64,000 bases of DNA, from contig NC_132915.1 of assembly GCF_047675955.1 (NCBI RefSeq), forward strand, positions 1,029,001 to 1,093,000, in the 5' to 3' direction. Origin of the DNA: Chlorocebus sabaeus (lineage: Eukaryota > Chordata > Mammalia > Primates > Cercopithecidae). Under the pieces are notes generated by a model. That model worked only from the letters and a program-made list of their open reading frames with translations, searched no databases and was not told where the DNA came from. A program made the position numbers and the translations under genes. Below are positions 32,961 to 48,683 of the stretch, piece after piece. Position 1 is the stretch's first letter; every line of letters starts with the position of its first letter.

Positions 32961-34223
32961 TTCTCCCACTGACTGCACTGCAGAGATGTCACTGAGTACC
33001 TGGTCTGCTCTGCCCCAGGCTTCCTTCTCCTCTCTGGCTTCCAGAACGTTGGGGGCAAAATTTGAGGGTGAACTCTAAGAACTCTGTAGGACTTTAATGT
33101 CTTTCTCTTTGGCTGTGATTTTTCAGACTTATTCACATTCCCCCACCCTCATTTCTTGTGCCTGTTGTGTTATGTTATGCTGTGGAGTTTGCTCTTTTCG
33201 TAACCCAAGGAAGAGGCAGGAGAGAAGTAAGCCGCTTGTTAAGGTCCCAAATGAATACACACAGTTGAAGAAGGTGACACTCCTCGACTGCCTGTACTTC
33301 TGTGGCAAGCTGCTAGGACTTTTGGCCCAGCAGGCACAGTGGGAAATGTAACACTGCCTGGGACAGATTTTAAAAAGATGATTGGTACAAGTAGTTCAGT
33401 CAAGTACTGAGATCAAGTTTTTGCTCATGCAGTCTTACGTAAAAGATAGTATGGATAAGAACACGTGTCCATAGGTTTACAGAATTTCTGAGCTGGAAGA
33501 AATTGTTGGTACATCCAAATACTTCCTTACAGAAATGAGGAAAACTGAAGACCAAGCAAACTGCCTAAGGCCCAGAGCTTCTTATGGACAGAGACAATGG
33601 GATGAAAATCTTTTTCTCTCTCCTGCCAGCTTTTTCCATGATACCCCCCACAACGTTGCAGTTCTTCCCATTTTGTGTTTTGAGCTTTTTCGTTTGAGAT
33701 CCTTGGAAAGCGTGTGAAGAGATTATGGCTGCATATGCATAATTCTTTTTCCCCCACAGACTTTCCAAACTCAATACGCTGATGGAAGCAAAGGCCCCCT
33801 CATCGCTTTCCTCAGAGCTCACCCTGGATTTAATGCTAGGGATTAGGAGCGCGCCTGTGCCAGCCTGCTCCCCGCTCGGCCTGCCTGCGCTGGAGGGCTG
33901 CTGGCGGGAGGTGGATGTCAAAACACAGAAGGCGCTTGTTGGAAACAATAGGACTTGGAAAGCGTGGGGCCAGGGATTGGCGCGTGGGGAATACCAGGTG
34001 GCAGGTGGGATCATCAGACCAGGAGTTTTCAGGGAAAGCTGCCTGCTGGCCCCAGGAAAATAAAAACACGGGATTCCAGATGTTCCTGGAACATGTCTGG
34101 TTTTAGTCAATATTGTAGGAATCCTTAGCATAGGTTCTCAAAAATCCGTAACATCTTAGGGGGAGCACAGACTGGAACCAAAGGGAAGACTCTGCTGTAT
34201 GCAAATCTCAGAAGTCTCCAAGG
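32961..34223. other. Unassigned sequence
   Basis: No gene recognised. A 188-codon minus frame at 33565-34131 overlaps plus frames of 60-93 codons; it has no domain I recognise and is left uncalled. 33495-33590 has weak MIR-like character (acagaaatgaggaaaactga). Confidence 0.45.
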
Positions 34224-35105
34224 GGTGTTAAACACAACACAGCACAACACAACACAGCCACATAACACAACATCACACCGTGCAACACAACACAGTCACA
34301 CAATACATCATACAGCACAACATAACAAACCACACAACACATCACACAGAGAAACACAATACAACCACAACATCACACAGTGAAACACAACACAACCACA
34401 CGACACAACATCCCACAATGCAACATAACAAACCACACAACACATCACACAGAGAAACACAACACAACCACACAACATCACACAGTGAAACACAACACAG
34501 TCACACATCACACACTGAAACACAACACAACCACACGACACAACATCACATCGTGCAACACAACACAGTCACACAATACAACATCATACAGCACAACATA
34601 ACAAACCACACAACACATCACACAGAGAAACACAATACAACCACAACATCACACAGTGAAACACAACACAGTCACACATCACACACTGAAACACAACACA
34701 ACCACACGACACAACATCCCACAATGCAACATAACAAACCACACAACACATCACACAGAGAAACACAACACAACTACACAACATCACACAGTGAAACACA
34801 ACACAGTCACACATCACACACTGAAACACAACACAACCACAGGACACAACATCACATCGTGCAACACAACACAGTCACACAATACAACATCACACAGCAC
34901 AACATAACAAACCACACCACATCACACAGAGACACACAACACAACCACAACATCACACCGTGCAACACAACACAACCACACATCACACAGTGAAACACAA
35001 CACAACCACACCACACAACATCACACCGTGCAACATAACAAATTACACAACACAACACCACACAGCACAGCACAACACAACACCACACAACGTAACACAA
35101 CCCAG
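34224..35105 (+). repeat. A/C-rich satellite with 306 bp higher-order repeat
   Basis: About 880 bp made almost entirely of A and C on the plus strand, built from acaca/aacac words with scattered G and T. The landmark 'cataacaaa' recurs at 34321, 34424, 34597, 34730, 34903 and 35034. The gaps of 103, 173, 133, 173 and 131 alternate, giving a higher-order period of about 306 bp (34424 to 34730 and 34597 to 34903 are both exactly 306). The first unit appears about 30 bp shorter. Open frames of 237 codons (His/Thr/Asn-rich) on the plus strand and 137 codons (Cys/Val-rich) on the minus strand are by-products. Confidence 0.95.
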
Positions 35106-36044
35106 GCTTCCCTGGTGAGTAGTTAGGGTGAGGGCCTACCTTCAGGAGGAAAGCCGTGCTGGTGAATGGGTATATTTGCCTAGTTATGGCTGAGTGGTTT
35201 TCAATGGCAACTTCAGCCTGGAGTGCCATGGAGCTGAGCTGCAGTTTCTGGCGTCGTAACTGCATTAGTCCCGGTCAGCCAAGTCCAGATCTCCGTGGGG
35301 GAAGGGCTCCTCGAAGTTTGGAGCTCAGGAACTGTCATCCAGAGAGAAAGCTCAGCAAAGCTGACTTACAGAAATGCAAGGAAATGTTGGATCTATGCAT
35401 CCCGTTCTCTTGCATTTTGCAGGTATATTACCCCGGAAAACCGGAGCCCGTTCAGCAGCAGCTCAGTTGCGCTGGACATGAGCGCTCACAGATTGAATGC
35501 CCACGTCAGGACTGGGCTTAGTTTTCTAGATTGCAAAACGATGGCCTTTGGCACATGACATATCACCAACACTGATCCCAATGATGGGCATGCAGCGGCT
35601 CTTTCAAAAACTAAGGAAAGTGATCAAATGGAGTTGAGAAAATGTGCAAGGGTCAATTTTCCCACGAGACACACAGCTCTGACCTTAGAGACACGGTAGT
35701 GCAATTTCCAGCTTCACCCTTGCTTTGTTTCAGAGTTGATTTAAATCCTTGCTGGGTTGTGAGATGTTCCTAACGTCTTGCTGCTCTTTGTATCTCTGTC
35801 TTCTACCAACGAGAGCCTGAGCTGATCAGGCCAGGTCAATAAATTCAGAGTCAGGTTAAACTTCTTGGCTGTTCCTTAAAACTCCTTCCAGCCATGAGGT
35901 TGTCAGTCGTTATTTCTGCAAGCCTGACCCACCTCCGTCTGAAGCTCCCAAGTTCATTGTTGAAGGGCAGCTTTCTGGGCCCATTGGATCGGACTATCCT
36001 GGGCATGCGTCCAAGAACTGGTATTTTCAACATGTGATTCTTAT
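35106..36044. other. Unassigned sequence
   Basis: No gene or repeat recognised. The 121- and 126-codon frames here have no recognisable domain. Confidence 0.5.
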
Positions 36045-36825
36045 GCATATTTAGTTTCTTAAAAACAGCTATTGACCAGAAAATGAACATGCACGTAGCT
36101 GCGACCCTTGTCAAGAAACAGAAGTTGGTCAGTGGCAGAGATCCCTTCGTGTCCCGCCTCCCAAGGGTGACTATTATCTTGAGTTTACACAGTTGCTTCA
36201 GTGCCTTTCCGGAGAGGGGATGCATTAACATTTAGGGATTTATTTAAACATGTATCTCTCAACATCATAGTAGGGTTTTGTCTGTTTTTTTGAATGCTAT
36301 ATAGATTGAGTTACGCAGCATGTAGCTTGGCGTTTTGTTTTCGTTTTTGTTTTTTTGCTTCCTTACCATCAGGTTTGTGAAATTCATTCATGGTTCTGCC
36401 TGTAGCTGTATTACATTCCATGACTAAGCCACAATGTATTGGTCTATTCCGTTGGTGGACATTGGGTTCTTCTTTCCAGTATGGGACTGTTGTGAATAAT
36501 GCTGCTCTGAACGTTCTTGCACAACACATTTCTCTTGGTCATACCTAAGAATGAGATTGCTGGGTGAGCTTCTCTTCAACATCTGTAGAGAATGTAAACT
36601 GTTTTACAAACAGGTTATTGTAAGTACGATTTTAAGAGTCTTTGTCTGTGTCTTGGCAGACTGGTGGGTGGAAACAGCCTACCAGTTGTATGTATAATTC
36701 CTCGTCATCCCCCATCCCCCCAGTGTTGGAAGGTACTGGCCAGATTTGTTTTCAATTGGAGTTCCGTTGGTCAGTTTAATCCCCTTTTTGTTGGTTATTG
36801 CTAAATTCTCCTGAATTAATATCCT
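36045..36825 (-). mobile_element. L1M, old 3' portion, antisense
   Basis: On the plus strand 'cctcccaagggtgactatta', 'tgttacattccatgac' (as ttacattccatgac), 'gtggacattgggttcttc', 'ctgttgtgaataatgctgct', 'gaatgagattgctgggtg' and 'aactgttttacaaacaggt' follow the reverse of an L1M 3' portion. Heavily decayed. Confidence 0.75.
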
Positions 36826-36830
36826 AAGTG

Positions 36831-37030
36831 ACTTTTTTTTTTGAGACAGGGTCTTGCTCTGTCACCCAAACTGCAGTGCAGTGATCATAGCTCACTGCAG
36901 CCTCAAACTCCAACCTCAAGTGATCCTCCTGCCTCAGCCTCCTGAGTAGGTGGGACTACAGGTGTGTGCCATCATGGCTGGCTAATTTTTGATTTTTTTG
37001 TCCAGATAGGGTCTCCGTATGTTGCCCAGG
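36831..37030 (-). mobile_element. AluJ, truncated
   Basis: Antisense Alu from the T-run to 'tatgttgcccaggctg', so the last third (Alu 5' end) is missing. J-type 'gtgatcatagctcactgc'. Confidence 0.9.
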
Positions 37031-37084
37031 CTGCTAAGTGGGCAACATTTTTTTCTTGATCTGTCCAGAAAATAAAATGTATAT

Positions 37085-37890
37085 GCACAGGAACCCACTA
37101 CGTACCAGGTCCAGCGCAAGGTGCTGGGAATACAACAGTCAATGAGACAGGGAAGAGCTTGGCGTGTGTGACGCTCTCAGTCTGGTGGGAGACAGGCATA
37201 TAAACAAGACTAAGTATATAATTATAAATGGCGAGAGGTTCCGTGTATGAAATGAATACGGTGCTGGAGAGGATAAGGGGCTGTGGGCAGAGATGGCACT
37301 GTTTAGAACCAAAGATGTGGGCAAGAGTGGGAGAACGCCTGGTCTGAAAAGCGACAGGTAAGCTCAGACCTGACTGCCTCCTGTGAGGAGTCAGGCGAAG
37401 GATGTTCCCAGCAGCAAGATGTTCTCTTGTTCGGCCTCCGAGGGACAGAGGACCTGGGCACATGGATGAACTGGGAGGAGCGTGGGGGAGGAGGACGGCA
37501 TGACGTGAGGCTGGCAAGGCGGGCGGGACCTGGCCTGGAGTCTGGTTGGCGGTGGGGATGCCATGGAGTGGTGGCTGTGGTTGGCTGCACAGGGCTGAAG
37601 GATAGCTCTGGTTACTGCAAGCAGAAAGAGTTGTACGAAGCCAAGTGAGGAAACAGGAGGCCGGTGAGAAACCTCTGCAGCCATCCGGGCAGGAGACAAT
37701 GTTCAGCGGGACTAGGATGCTCCCCATAGACTCGGAAAGACAGGGATGCATTTGGGGAACATGTTGGAGCCGGAACAGACAAACCTGGCTGTGGATCAGA
37801 TACGAGGCGTGAGGCAGGGACAGGTGGGACGAGAGCTTCCAGGCTTCTGACTTGAGTAACTGGGTGAAGGGAGTTGTCATTGACAAGTAT
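37085..37890 (-). mobile_element. L2 3' region, antisense
   Basis: On the plus strand 'cactacgtaccaggtccagc', 'gtgctgggaatacaacagtc', 'gtctggtgggagacaggc', 'gaggccggtgagaaacc', 'catccgggcaggagacaatg' and 'gacttgagtaactgggtg' follow L2 in reverse. A 262-codon minus frame (37098-37886) spans the fragment but reads non-coding L2 sequence. Confidence 0.7.
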
Positions 37891-38410
37891 GGGAAACCTT
37901 TCCTATGGACATCAAATCCCTCTTATAGCACTTAACGCCTACTCTACCTCACTCTCCGGTGGTCCCAATATCTCTCTACGGTCAACGTCAAAATAAAAGT
38001 CACTTTCTGGTTTTTGTTAACAGACTTTCTTGCACCCTCTTCCACCATTATTACTTATTCACTGAGTGACCATCTGTATGCTTGCTGTGTCCAGAGCAAC
38101 TGGGTCATAGTTTCAATGTGTAAATTAATGAAAGAGTTCTTTCTACTCTATAAACCTATAGACCCAGGTAACAGATCTAGATGTGACTTTCAGAACAAAT
38201 GCAATTGCTTTAAAATGATCTTTCTAGGACAGCAGTTATGAAACATTGAAATATTAAGGTAAAACCTACTAAGCATTCTGAATTCAGAAATGTAAAAGAA
38301 GTGATAGGAAATAAAAACCGACTTCAGCCATTTCTTTTCACGAATGAACTGGACTATGCAATATTTTCTTTTCGAATTTCTTTTCCTTAAAAGAATTTTA
38401 ACGATTCTTA
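37891..38410. other. Unassigned sequence
   Basis: No gene or repeat recognised. Confidence 0.5.
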
Positions 38411-38709
38411 CTTTTTTTTTTGAGACAGTGCCTCGCTCTTTGGACCAAGCAGGAGTGCAATGACGTGAGCACAGCCCGGCTCACTGCAGCCTTGACTTCC
38501 TGGGCTCAGGCGATCCTCCCACCTCAGCCTCTTGAGTCTCTGGGGCTACAGGCATGCATTGCCATGCCTGGCTAAGTTTTTATTATTTTTATTTTTTGTA
38601 GAGACAAGGTCTATGTTGCCCTGGCTGGTCTTCAACTCCTGGTCTCCAGTGATCCTCCTGCCTCAGCCTCCTAAATTGCTGGGATTACAGGTATGAACCA
38701 CTGTGCCCA
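38411..38709 (-). mobile_element. AluJ
   Basis: Old antisense Alu: 'gagacagtgcctcgctc', 'cctgggctcaggcgatcc', 'gaaccactgtgccc'. Extra (TTTAT)n in the linker. Confidence 0.92.
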
Positions 38710-39028
38710 ATTTAAACCGTTTTGATGCCATTTGGAGTGGACTTACCGTATAAAACCACACGATGTGATCAATGTCTTCAAAATATACTCCTAGGAACAT
38801 ACAGATATCAGAAGCATTTCAGCATAGAGTTTGTGAGGAAATTCCTACCCTTTCAGATGGCTCAATGTAATGCATTAAAACATTAGGTTTAGGTCTCTTA
38901 GTTGACCCACTAGAGTTGTTTTTCAGGGCCCCAGAGTCTCCCCTGATCATCTGGAGCACTGGAGAAGAAAGCTGTGAGCTGGTGTGTGGCTGTCCTGATG
39001 CCACTCTGTCTCCGGGAAATCATAAAGA
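38710..39028. other. Unassigned sequence
   Basis: No feature recognised. Confidence 0.5.
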
Positions 39029-39033
39029 GGAGG

Positions 39034-39361
39034 CTTTCTTTCTTTCTTTCTTTCTTTTGCTTTTCTTTTCTTTTTTTTTTTTTGAGACGGAGTCTCGCTC
39101 TGTCACCCTGGCTGGAATGAGTGGCGCGATCTCTGCTCACTGCAAGCTCCACCTCCCAGGTTCACGCCATTCTCCTGCCTCAGCCTCCTGAGGAGCTGGG
39201 ACTACAGGCGCCGCCACCTCGCCCGGCTAGTTTTTGTATTTTCAGTAGAGACGGAGTTTCACCATGTTAGCCGGGATGGTCTCGATCTCCTGACCTCGTG
39301 ATCCACCTGTCTCGGCCTCCCAAAGTGCTGGGATGACAGGCGGGAGCCACCGCGCCTGGCC
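39034..39361 (-). mobile_element. AluY, Old World monkey type, with (CTTT)n tail
   Basis: Antisense Alu with 'cacctcgcccggctag' and 'gcaagctccacctccc'. The tail, read on the plus strand, is (CTTT)n at 39034-39070 then a T-run. A short 'gaggc...ctttctt' similarity flanks both ends. Confidence 0.94.
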
Positions 39362-42066
<2,705 letters not shown>

Positions 42067-42082
42067 AATTCTCCCTTTTCTT

Positions 42083-43546
42083 GAGTGAAATTCCTAACTG
42101 GGAGCTCCCCTGGCCCAGCTCCTTCTGGCCACACTAGATCTGGTCCCCTGGGCAGGGGTGGTGGGGTCCTGTGATGACACAGGGCTCTTGGTCTTCGAAG
42201 ACAGCAGGGGCAGTGGAGAGTTGGGCTCTGGGATTCCTCAGGCTATCGCTTCTTTTGAGGTGAATCCATAACAAACCAAGGGCAGAAAGGAAAACTAGGA
42301 CAGTAAGCAATGATTTGCCCATGTCACCGAAAAGAAAACAAATGGTCGGGTATAAATCTTGATTGTCTTATTCTTTCTTCCAGGAGAGTTGGGGATGAGT
42401 TCTGTCTGGGAACCAGTCTCTCTACTTCACTAGGTTTCATTCTAGGACCGGAATTCACCCTCCTGTGCTCACCCAGTCGCTCTCGACCTTCAGGTCTATT
42501 TCCCCCCCGTTGACGGCCTTCCTGGGCTGGGCTTTTCAAGGCCACTGTTGAAAGGAGATGGGGCCTGTCCCCTGCTCCACGTCACCAGCTTTCCCTTGAA
42601 GCACACAGCTAAGGACACTGCATTAGAAGAGCCCTGAGGTCCAGGCTTGGGGAAACCTTGACCTGCCGGTGCCTGCAGAGGGAAGTACGATGGGAGTTCT
42701 GCATCGTTGAGGTTCTAGTTACCTCTCACTTGTATGACGTTTGGACAACAAGGCTGATTCGCCGTTGAGGGCATTTTCTAAGGAATTTCCTGTGGGCATG
42801 GACTTTCCTCGGTGTCTCCCAGACCGAGACACCCTTCTGCTGCTGCTGGAAATGCCCAGAGTCCGTGCACACTTTTTCCATTGACGGTGCAGCTATCCAG
42901 GCCCCACGTTCAGCCCAGCGGGGAGCTCTGCTGTGACAGGGTGTGTGGCGTGACAGATCATTTATTAGGTGCGAACCATCTTTTATCTGTTACTTCGTGG
43001 GTCTGTCTGGCCACACTCCTATCTCCGAGTCCACCTGCAGCACCTGCGTGGCTAAGCGTTTGCTCCTGAGTTCTACCCGGGACACCTTCTCATTCCTCCT
43101 GACTTTTCCACTCTTAGATGTTGCTTCCACTGAGAAGCTTGACCTGATTGCCCTCTCCCCAGGACAGGACTGGATGCCCTGGGCCCCACATTTATCCACT
43201 CCCAGGGCAGTCAGTGCTGGGCCTGGGCGGTACTTGGTACTGGCTACTAATGTCCCTTAGTGAGGGTCCTGGAGAAGCTCCGGCTCCAATCCTTGGCAGA
43301 GCCCTCCGAGGTGGGCACACGGACAGTGCTTAACAAATACTTGCCCGCTGCCACGTGTGGGGCCTTGAAACCTGACTCTGACTAGTGGAAAGTTCTCCTG
43401 CATTCTGGATTTGGGGTGGTGGTATGCATTCTATTAGGAGCCCCTAGTGGTGCTTCAGTAATAATAGCCAGTATTCTACAGTATTCTAGAACAATCAGAA
43501 ATTGTCCCAAGAAGTCCTTAAAGCACATCCCATGTTCTTATCTCAC
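42083..43546. other. Unassigned sequence
   Basis: No gene or repeat recognised. The 62-codon minus frame at 42134-42322 starts with a hydrophobic stretch resembling a signal anchor (MGKSLLTVLVFLSALGLLWI), but it is short and unsupported. Confidence 0.45.
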
Positions 43547-43853
43547 TTTTTTTTTTTTTTTTTTTTTGACACAAGGTCTGGCTCTGTCACCCAGGCTGGA
43601 GTGCAGTGGCGCAATCTTGACTCACTGCGTACTCAACCCCCTGGGCTCAAGTGATCCTCCGTCTCAGCCTCCTGAGCAGCTGGGACTACAGGCGGGTGCC
43701 ACCATGCCTGGCTAGTTGTTTTTTCTTTTTTTTTTTTTTTTGGAGCTATGAGGTCTCACTATGCTGCCCAGGCTGGTCTCAAACCCCTAGACTCAAGTGA
43801 TCTGCCCACCTCCCAGAGTGCTGGGATTATAGGGGTAAGCCTCTGCACCTGGC
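43547..43853 (-). mobile_element. AluJ
   Basis: Antisense old Alu with a 20-base T-tail and a second long T-run in the linker at 43719-43741. Confidence 0.92.
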
Positions 43854-43985
43854 TTCAGTCACTCTTTGATGAGTGAGGTAGGTACTATTTTTAACTCCAT
43901 TAAAGAGGTGAAGTGAATGGTCCAGACCATACAGTGGGGCATGTGGCCGTTGCAGGCTGGAAGCTGGACTCTGGTCCCAAACTCA
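43854..43985 (-). repeat. MIR fragment
   Basis: 'gaggtaggtactattt', 'ttaactccattaaagagg' and 'gaagctggactctggtcc' match antisense MIR (ggtaggtactattattatcc). Confidence 0.6.
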
Positions 43986-44214
43986 CACTAGTGACCTCTC
44001 GGCCTGCGGTGACACCTGTTGCCTGCAAGTCCCTGGAGGTCCTCTACTCTGCAGTGGGTTAGGGGTCCGCAGCACACTGAAGACGCTTTATAAGCCTCCT
44101 TGGTGTTTTATAAGCCTCTTTGTATTCTACTAGCAATCTAGCAAGTGTCTTCAGCTTTAAAAAAGTCACCAAACCCAGGTGTCCTGCCAATTGAGGCATG
44201 CATTTAAACAAATT

Positions 44215-45961
<1,747 letters not shown>

Positions 45962-46222
45962 GTTAAAACGATAATTGCTAGAATGCTCTGGAACCATCCA
46001 CATTCGCTCTTCCACAGTCTCATAAAAGCCCAAGGAATGGGGGCAATGTCTGACCGACGACCTGGACTCAAAGCCCTTCCAGATGAGAGAATTTTGCTGT
46101 CATTTTGCTTATAATTTTCCCTAATGACTTGGATTTCTCTTTGGCCACCAAATATTTCAAAGCAACTGGTTTTTACAGCATCCAAGAGCTGAGAGCCCCC
46201 ATGGCAGTTCTCGGGCTCAGGA
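45962..46222. repeat. Duplicated block, copy A
   Basis: A 261 bp segment starting 'gttaaaacgataattgctag' that recurs at 47022-47281 in the same orientation. I count about 17 substitutions and one 1-base indel between copies, roughly 93% identity. Not recognised as a known transposable element. Confidence 0.95.
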
Positions 46223-46811
46223 TGAGCACGTGAATAACTAATAACCAAGTGGACAAATATGCATCTTGTGTTTGAACCAATACTCACGCTCGATTACACC
46301 GCAGGCTGTTTCAGATGCTTTCAAGCCAGGCCTGGCTGGCCCTACAGACACCCCCTGCAGCCGCTTCCTCAGGAAGTGAGCTCACCGCCCTCATGCAAGG
46401 GCGTTTGTAAGATGCTGGCACTCCTCTGGTGCCAACGCTGGCGGCTGGGGTCACCTGCGGGTTTTCAGTTGCTCCTTGGAGTTGCCGGAGAGTCCCAGGA
46501 ACAAGCTACCTCCTTGCCCCTTCCATTGGTTTGCCGCCCTCCAGATGACATGTGGTGCAGGAGTTTTTCATTCACACGGCGAGGAGAGGGAAGGAGGGAG
46601 GGAAGGAACGCAGCCTGCGGGGCCTTGAGCTCCTGTAAGGCTTTGGGCCGGGTGAAGGGTCCGTGCTATGGCTGAGGGGAGAGGCTTCCTAGGTGAAAAC
46701 CTCTGCGTGTCTTGGCTTGAGCAAGCTGGGGTGCCCGCCTCCACGTACCTACATCTCCATGCGGAGCAGCATCGTGGCCTGACGGTCGGGCGAGGAAGCG
46801 TCTCCAGGTCG
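46223..46811. other. Unassigned sequence between duplicate blocks
   Basis: Present only between the two copies and not repeated elsewhere that I can see. The 138-codon frame at 46259-46675 has no known domain. Confidence 0.5.
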
Positions 46812-47005
46812 GGTCAGACTAACGGCCTGGTGTGAATCCGGGCTCTGCAACCACCCAGGCTGGGAAGCCTTGGGCTACTTACTTAACCTCTCTGTGCCTT
46901 AGATTTCCTGCCGGCAAATGAGAAGACAATCAGGCCTTCTGAATCTCGTACTGCAAAGGGCTTAGAACAGGGCCTGGTTCATAGAAGAACGAATGGGCCA
47001 GAATT
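46812..47005 (+). repeat. MIR
   Basis: 'gtgtgaatccgggctctgc', 'gggctacttacttaacctct', 'ctgtgccttagatttcctg' and 'gggcttagaacagggcctgg' are close to the MIR consensus in sense. Confidence 0.85.
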
Positions 47006-47021
47006 AGTGCGCTCTGCAAGG

Positions 47022-47281
47022 GTTAAAACGATAATTGCTAGAATGCTCTGGAACCCTCCACATTGGCTCTTCCACGTTTCATAAAAGCCCAAGGAATGGG
47101 GGCAATGTCTGACTGACGACCTGGACTCAAAGCCCTTCCAGATGAGAGAATTTTGCTGTCATTTTGCTTATAATTTTCCCTAATGACTTGGATTTCTCTT
47201 TGGTCATCAAATATTTCAAAGTAACTGTTTTGTAAGGCATCCAAGAGCTGAAAGCCCCCATGGGAGTTCCCGGGCTAAGGA
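47022..47281. repeat. Duplicated block, copy B
   Basis: Second copy of the 45962 block, 1,060 bp downstream, ending 20 bp before the polypurine tract. Only this block is shared: the sequences on either side of A and B differ, so it is not a simple tandem duplication of the whole 1.06 kb. Confidence 0.95.
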
Positions 47282-47301
47282 CACTTTGTGCAAACCCATC
47301 C

Positions 47302-48683
47302 CAGGAGGAGGAGGAGGAGAGGGAAGAGAAAGGGGAGGAGGAGAGGGAGGAGGAGAAGGAGGAGGAGGAGAGGGACAAGGAGAGGGGAGGCAGGGAGGAA
47401 GAGGAAGAGAGGGAAGGGAGGGAGGAGGAGAGGGAGGAGGAGACAGAGTGAGTGGGGAGGAGGAGGTGGTGGTGAGGGAGGAGAGGGTGGAGGAGGGGGG
47501 AGGAGGAGAGGGAGGAGGAGAGGGAGGAGGAGAGGGAGGAGGAGAGGGAGGAGGAGAGGGAGGAAGAGAAGGAGGAGGAGGAGAGGGAGGAGGAGAGGGA
47601 GGAGGAGAGGGATGAGGAAGAGAAGAGGGAAGAGGAGAGGGAGGAGGAGAGGGAGGAGGAGGAGAGGGATGAGGAGAGGGAGGAGGAGGTGGGGAGGGAG
47701 GAGAGGGAAGAGGAGGGAGGAGGATAGGAAAGAAGAGAGGGAGGAGAAGAGGGAGGAAGAAGAGGAGGAGAGGGAGGAGGAGGAGAGGAGAGGCAAGGAG
47801 GAAGAGGAGGGGAGGGAAGGGAGGAGGAGGAGAGGGAAAGGAGGGAGGAGGAAGAGAGGGAAGGGAGGGAGAAGGAGGAAAGGGAGGAGGAGACGGAGTA
47901 TGGGGGAAGGAGGAGGAGGTGGTGAGGGAGGAGAGGGTGGAGGAGTGGGGGAGGAGGAGGGAGGAGGAGGAGAGTGGGGAGGAGGAGGAAAATGGGGACC
48001 AGGAGAGGGAGAAGGCAAAGGAGCGAAGAGGAGGAGAGGGAAGAGGAGGAGAGGGAGGAGGATGAGAGGGAGGAGTAGGGGGAGAGGAAGGAAGAGGAGA
48101 GGGAGGAGGAGGGGGAGGAAGAGAGGGATGAGGAGGAGAAGGAGGAGGAGAGGGGGAGGAGGAAGAGAGAAGGAAAGAGGAGAGGGAGGAGGAGGAGAAG
48201 GAAGAGGGTAGGGAGGAGGAGAAGGGGAGGGAGGAAGAGGAGAAGGAGAGGGAGGAAGAGGTGGAGGAGAGGGAAGAGGAGAAGGAGGATAGGGAGGAGG
48301 AGGAGAGGGAAGAGGAGAAGGGGAGAGAAGAAGAGGAGAGGGAGGAGGGGGAGAGGGAGGAGGCCAAGGAGAGGGAGGAAGATGAGGAGGAAAGGGAGGA
48401 GGAGGAGAGGGAGGAAGACGAGGAGGAGAGGGGGAGGATGGGGGAGGAGGAGGGGGAGGAGGAGAAGGGGGGAGGAAGAGGAGGAAGAGGGAGGAGGAGG
48501 AGGGAGGAAGAGGAGAGGGAGGAGGAGGGGAGGGGGAGGGAGAGGAGGAGAAGGGGGAGGAAGAGGAGAGGGAGGAGGGGAAGGGAGGAGGAGGGAGGAA
48601 GAGGAGAGGGAGGAGGAGGAGGGGGAGGAGGGAGGAGGGGGGGTAGGAGGAGGAGGAGGGGGGAAGGAGGTGGAGGAGGAGGA
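47302..48683 (+). repeat. 1.38 kb polypurine minisatellite (GGA/GAG-rich)
   Basis: Nearly uninterrupted purines on the plus strand. The clearest unit is the 12-mer gagggaggagga, for example tandem at 47505-47575. The few pyrimidines cluster in two similar patches, 'gacagagtgagtgggg' from 47442 and 'gacggagtatggggg' from 47892, both followed by 'ggtggtgagggaggagaggg', which shows an internal duplication of about 450 bp. Because the unit is a multiple of three and lacks T on this strand, frames stay open: minus frames of 523, 506 and 383 codons (Leu/Ser/Pro) and plus frames of 307 and 185 codons (Arg/Gly/Glu) are artefacts. Such mirror-symmetric purine tracts can form intramolecular triplex, and the G-runs can form quadruplexes. 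Confidence 0.97.

Noticed and set aside
33565..34131. 188-codon minus frame
   Set aside because: No recognisable motif and overlapping frames on the other strand; not enough to call a gene.
34280..35265. His/Thr/Asn-rich 237-codon frame and Cys/Val-rich minus frames
   Set aside because: Explained by the A/C satellite; the composition follows from the repeat words.
37098..37886. 262-codon minus-strand frame
   Set aside because: Lies within an old L2 3' region read in sense; no reverse transcriptase or other domain is seen and L2 is long inactive.
42134..42322. Small membrane protein (hydrophobic N-terminus)
   Set aside because: A single 62-codon frame with one hydrophobic run, no homologue recognised and no transcript signal.
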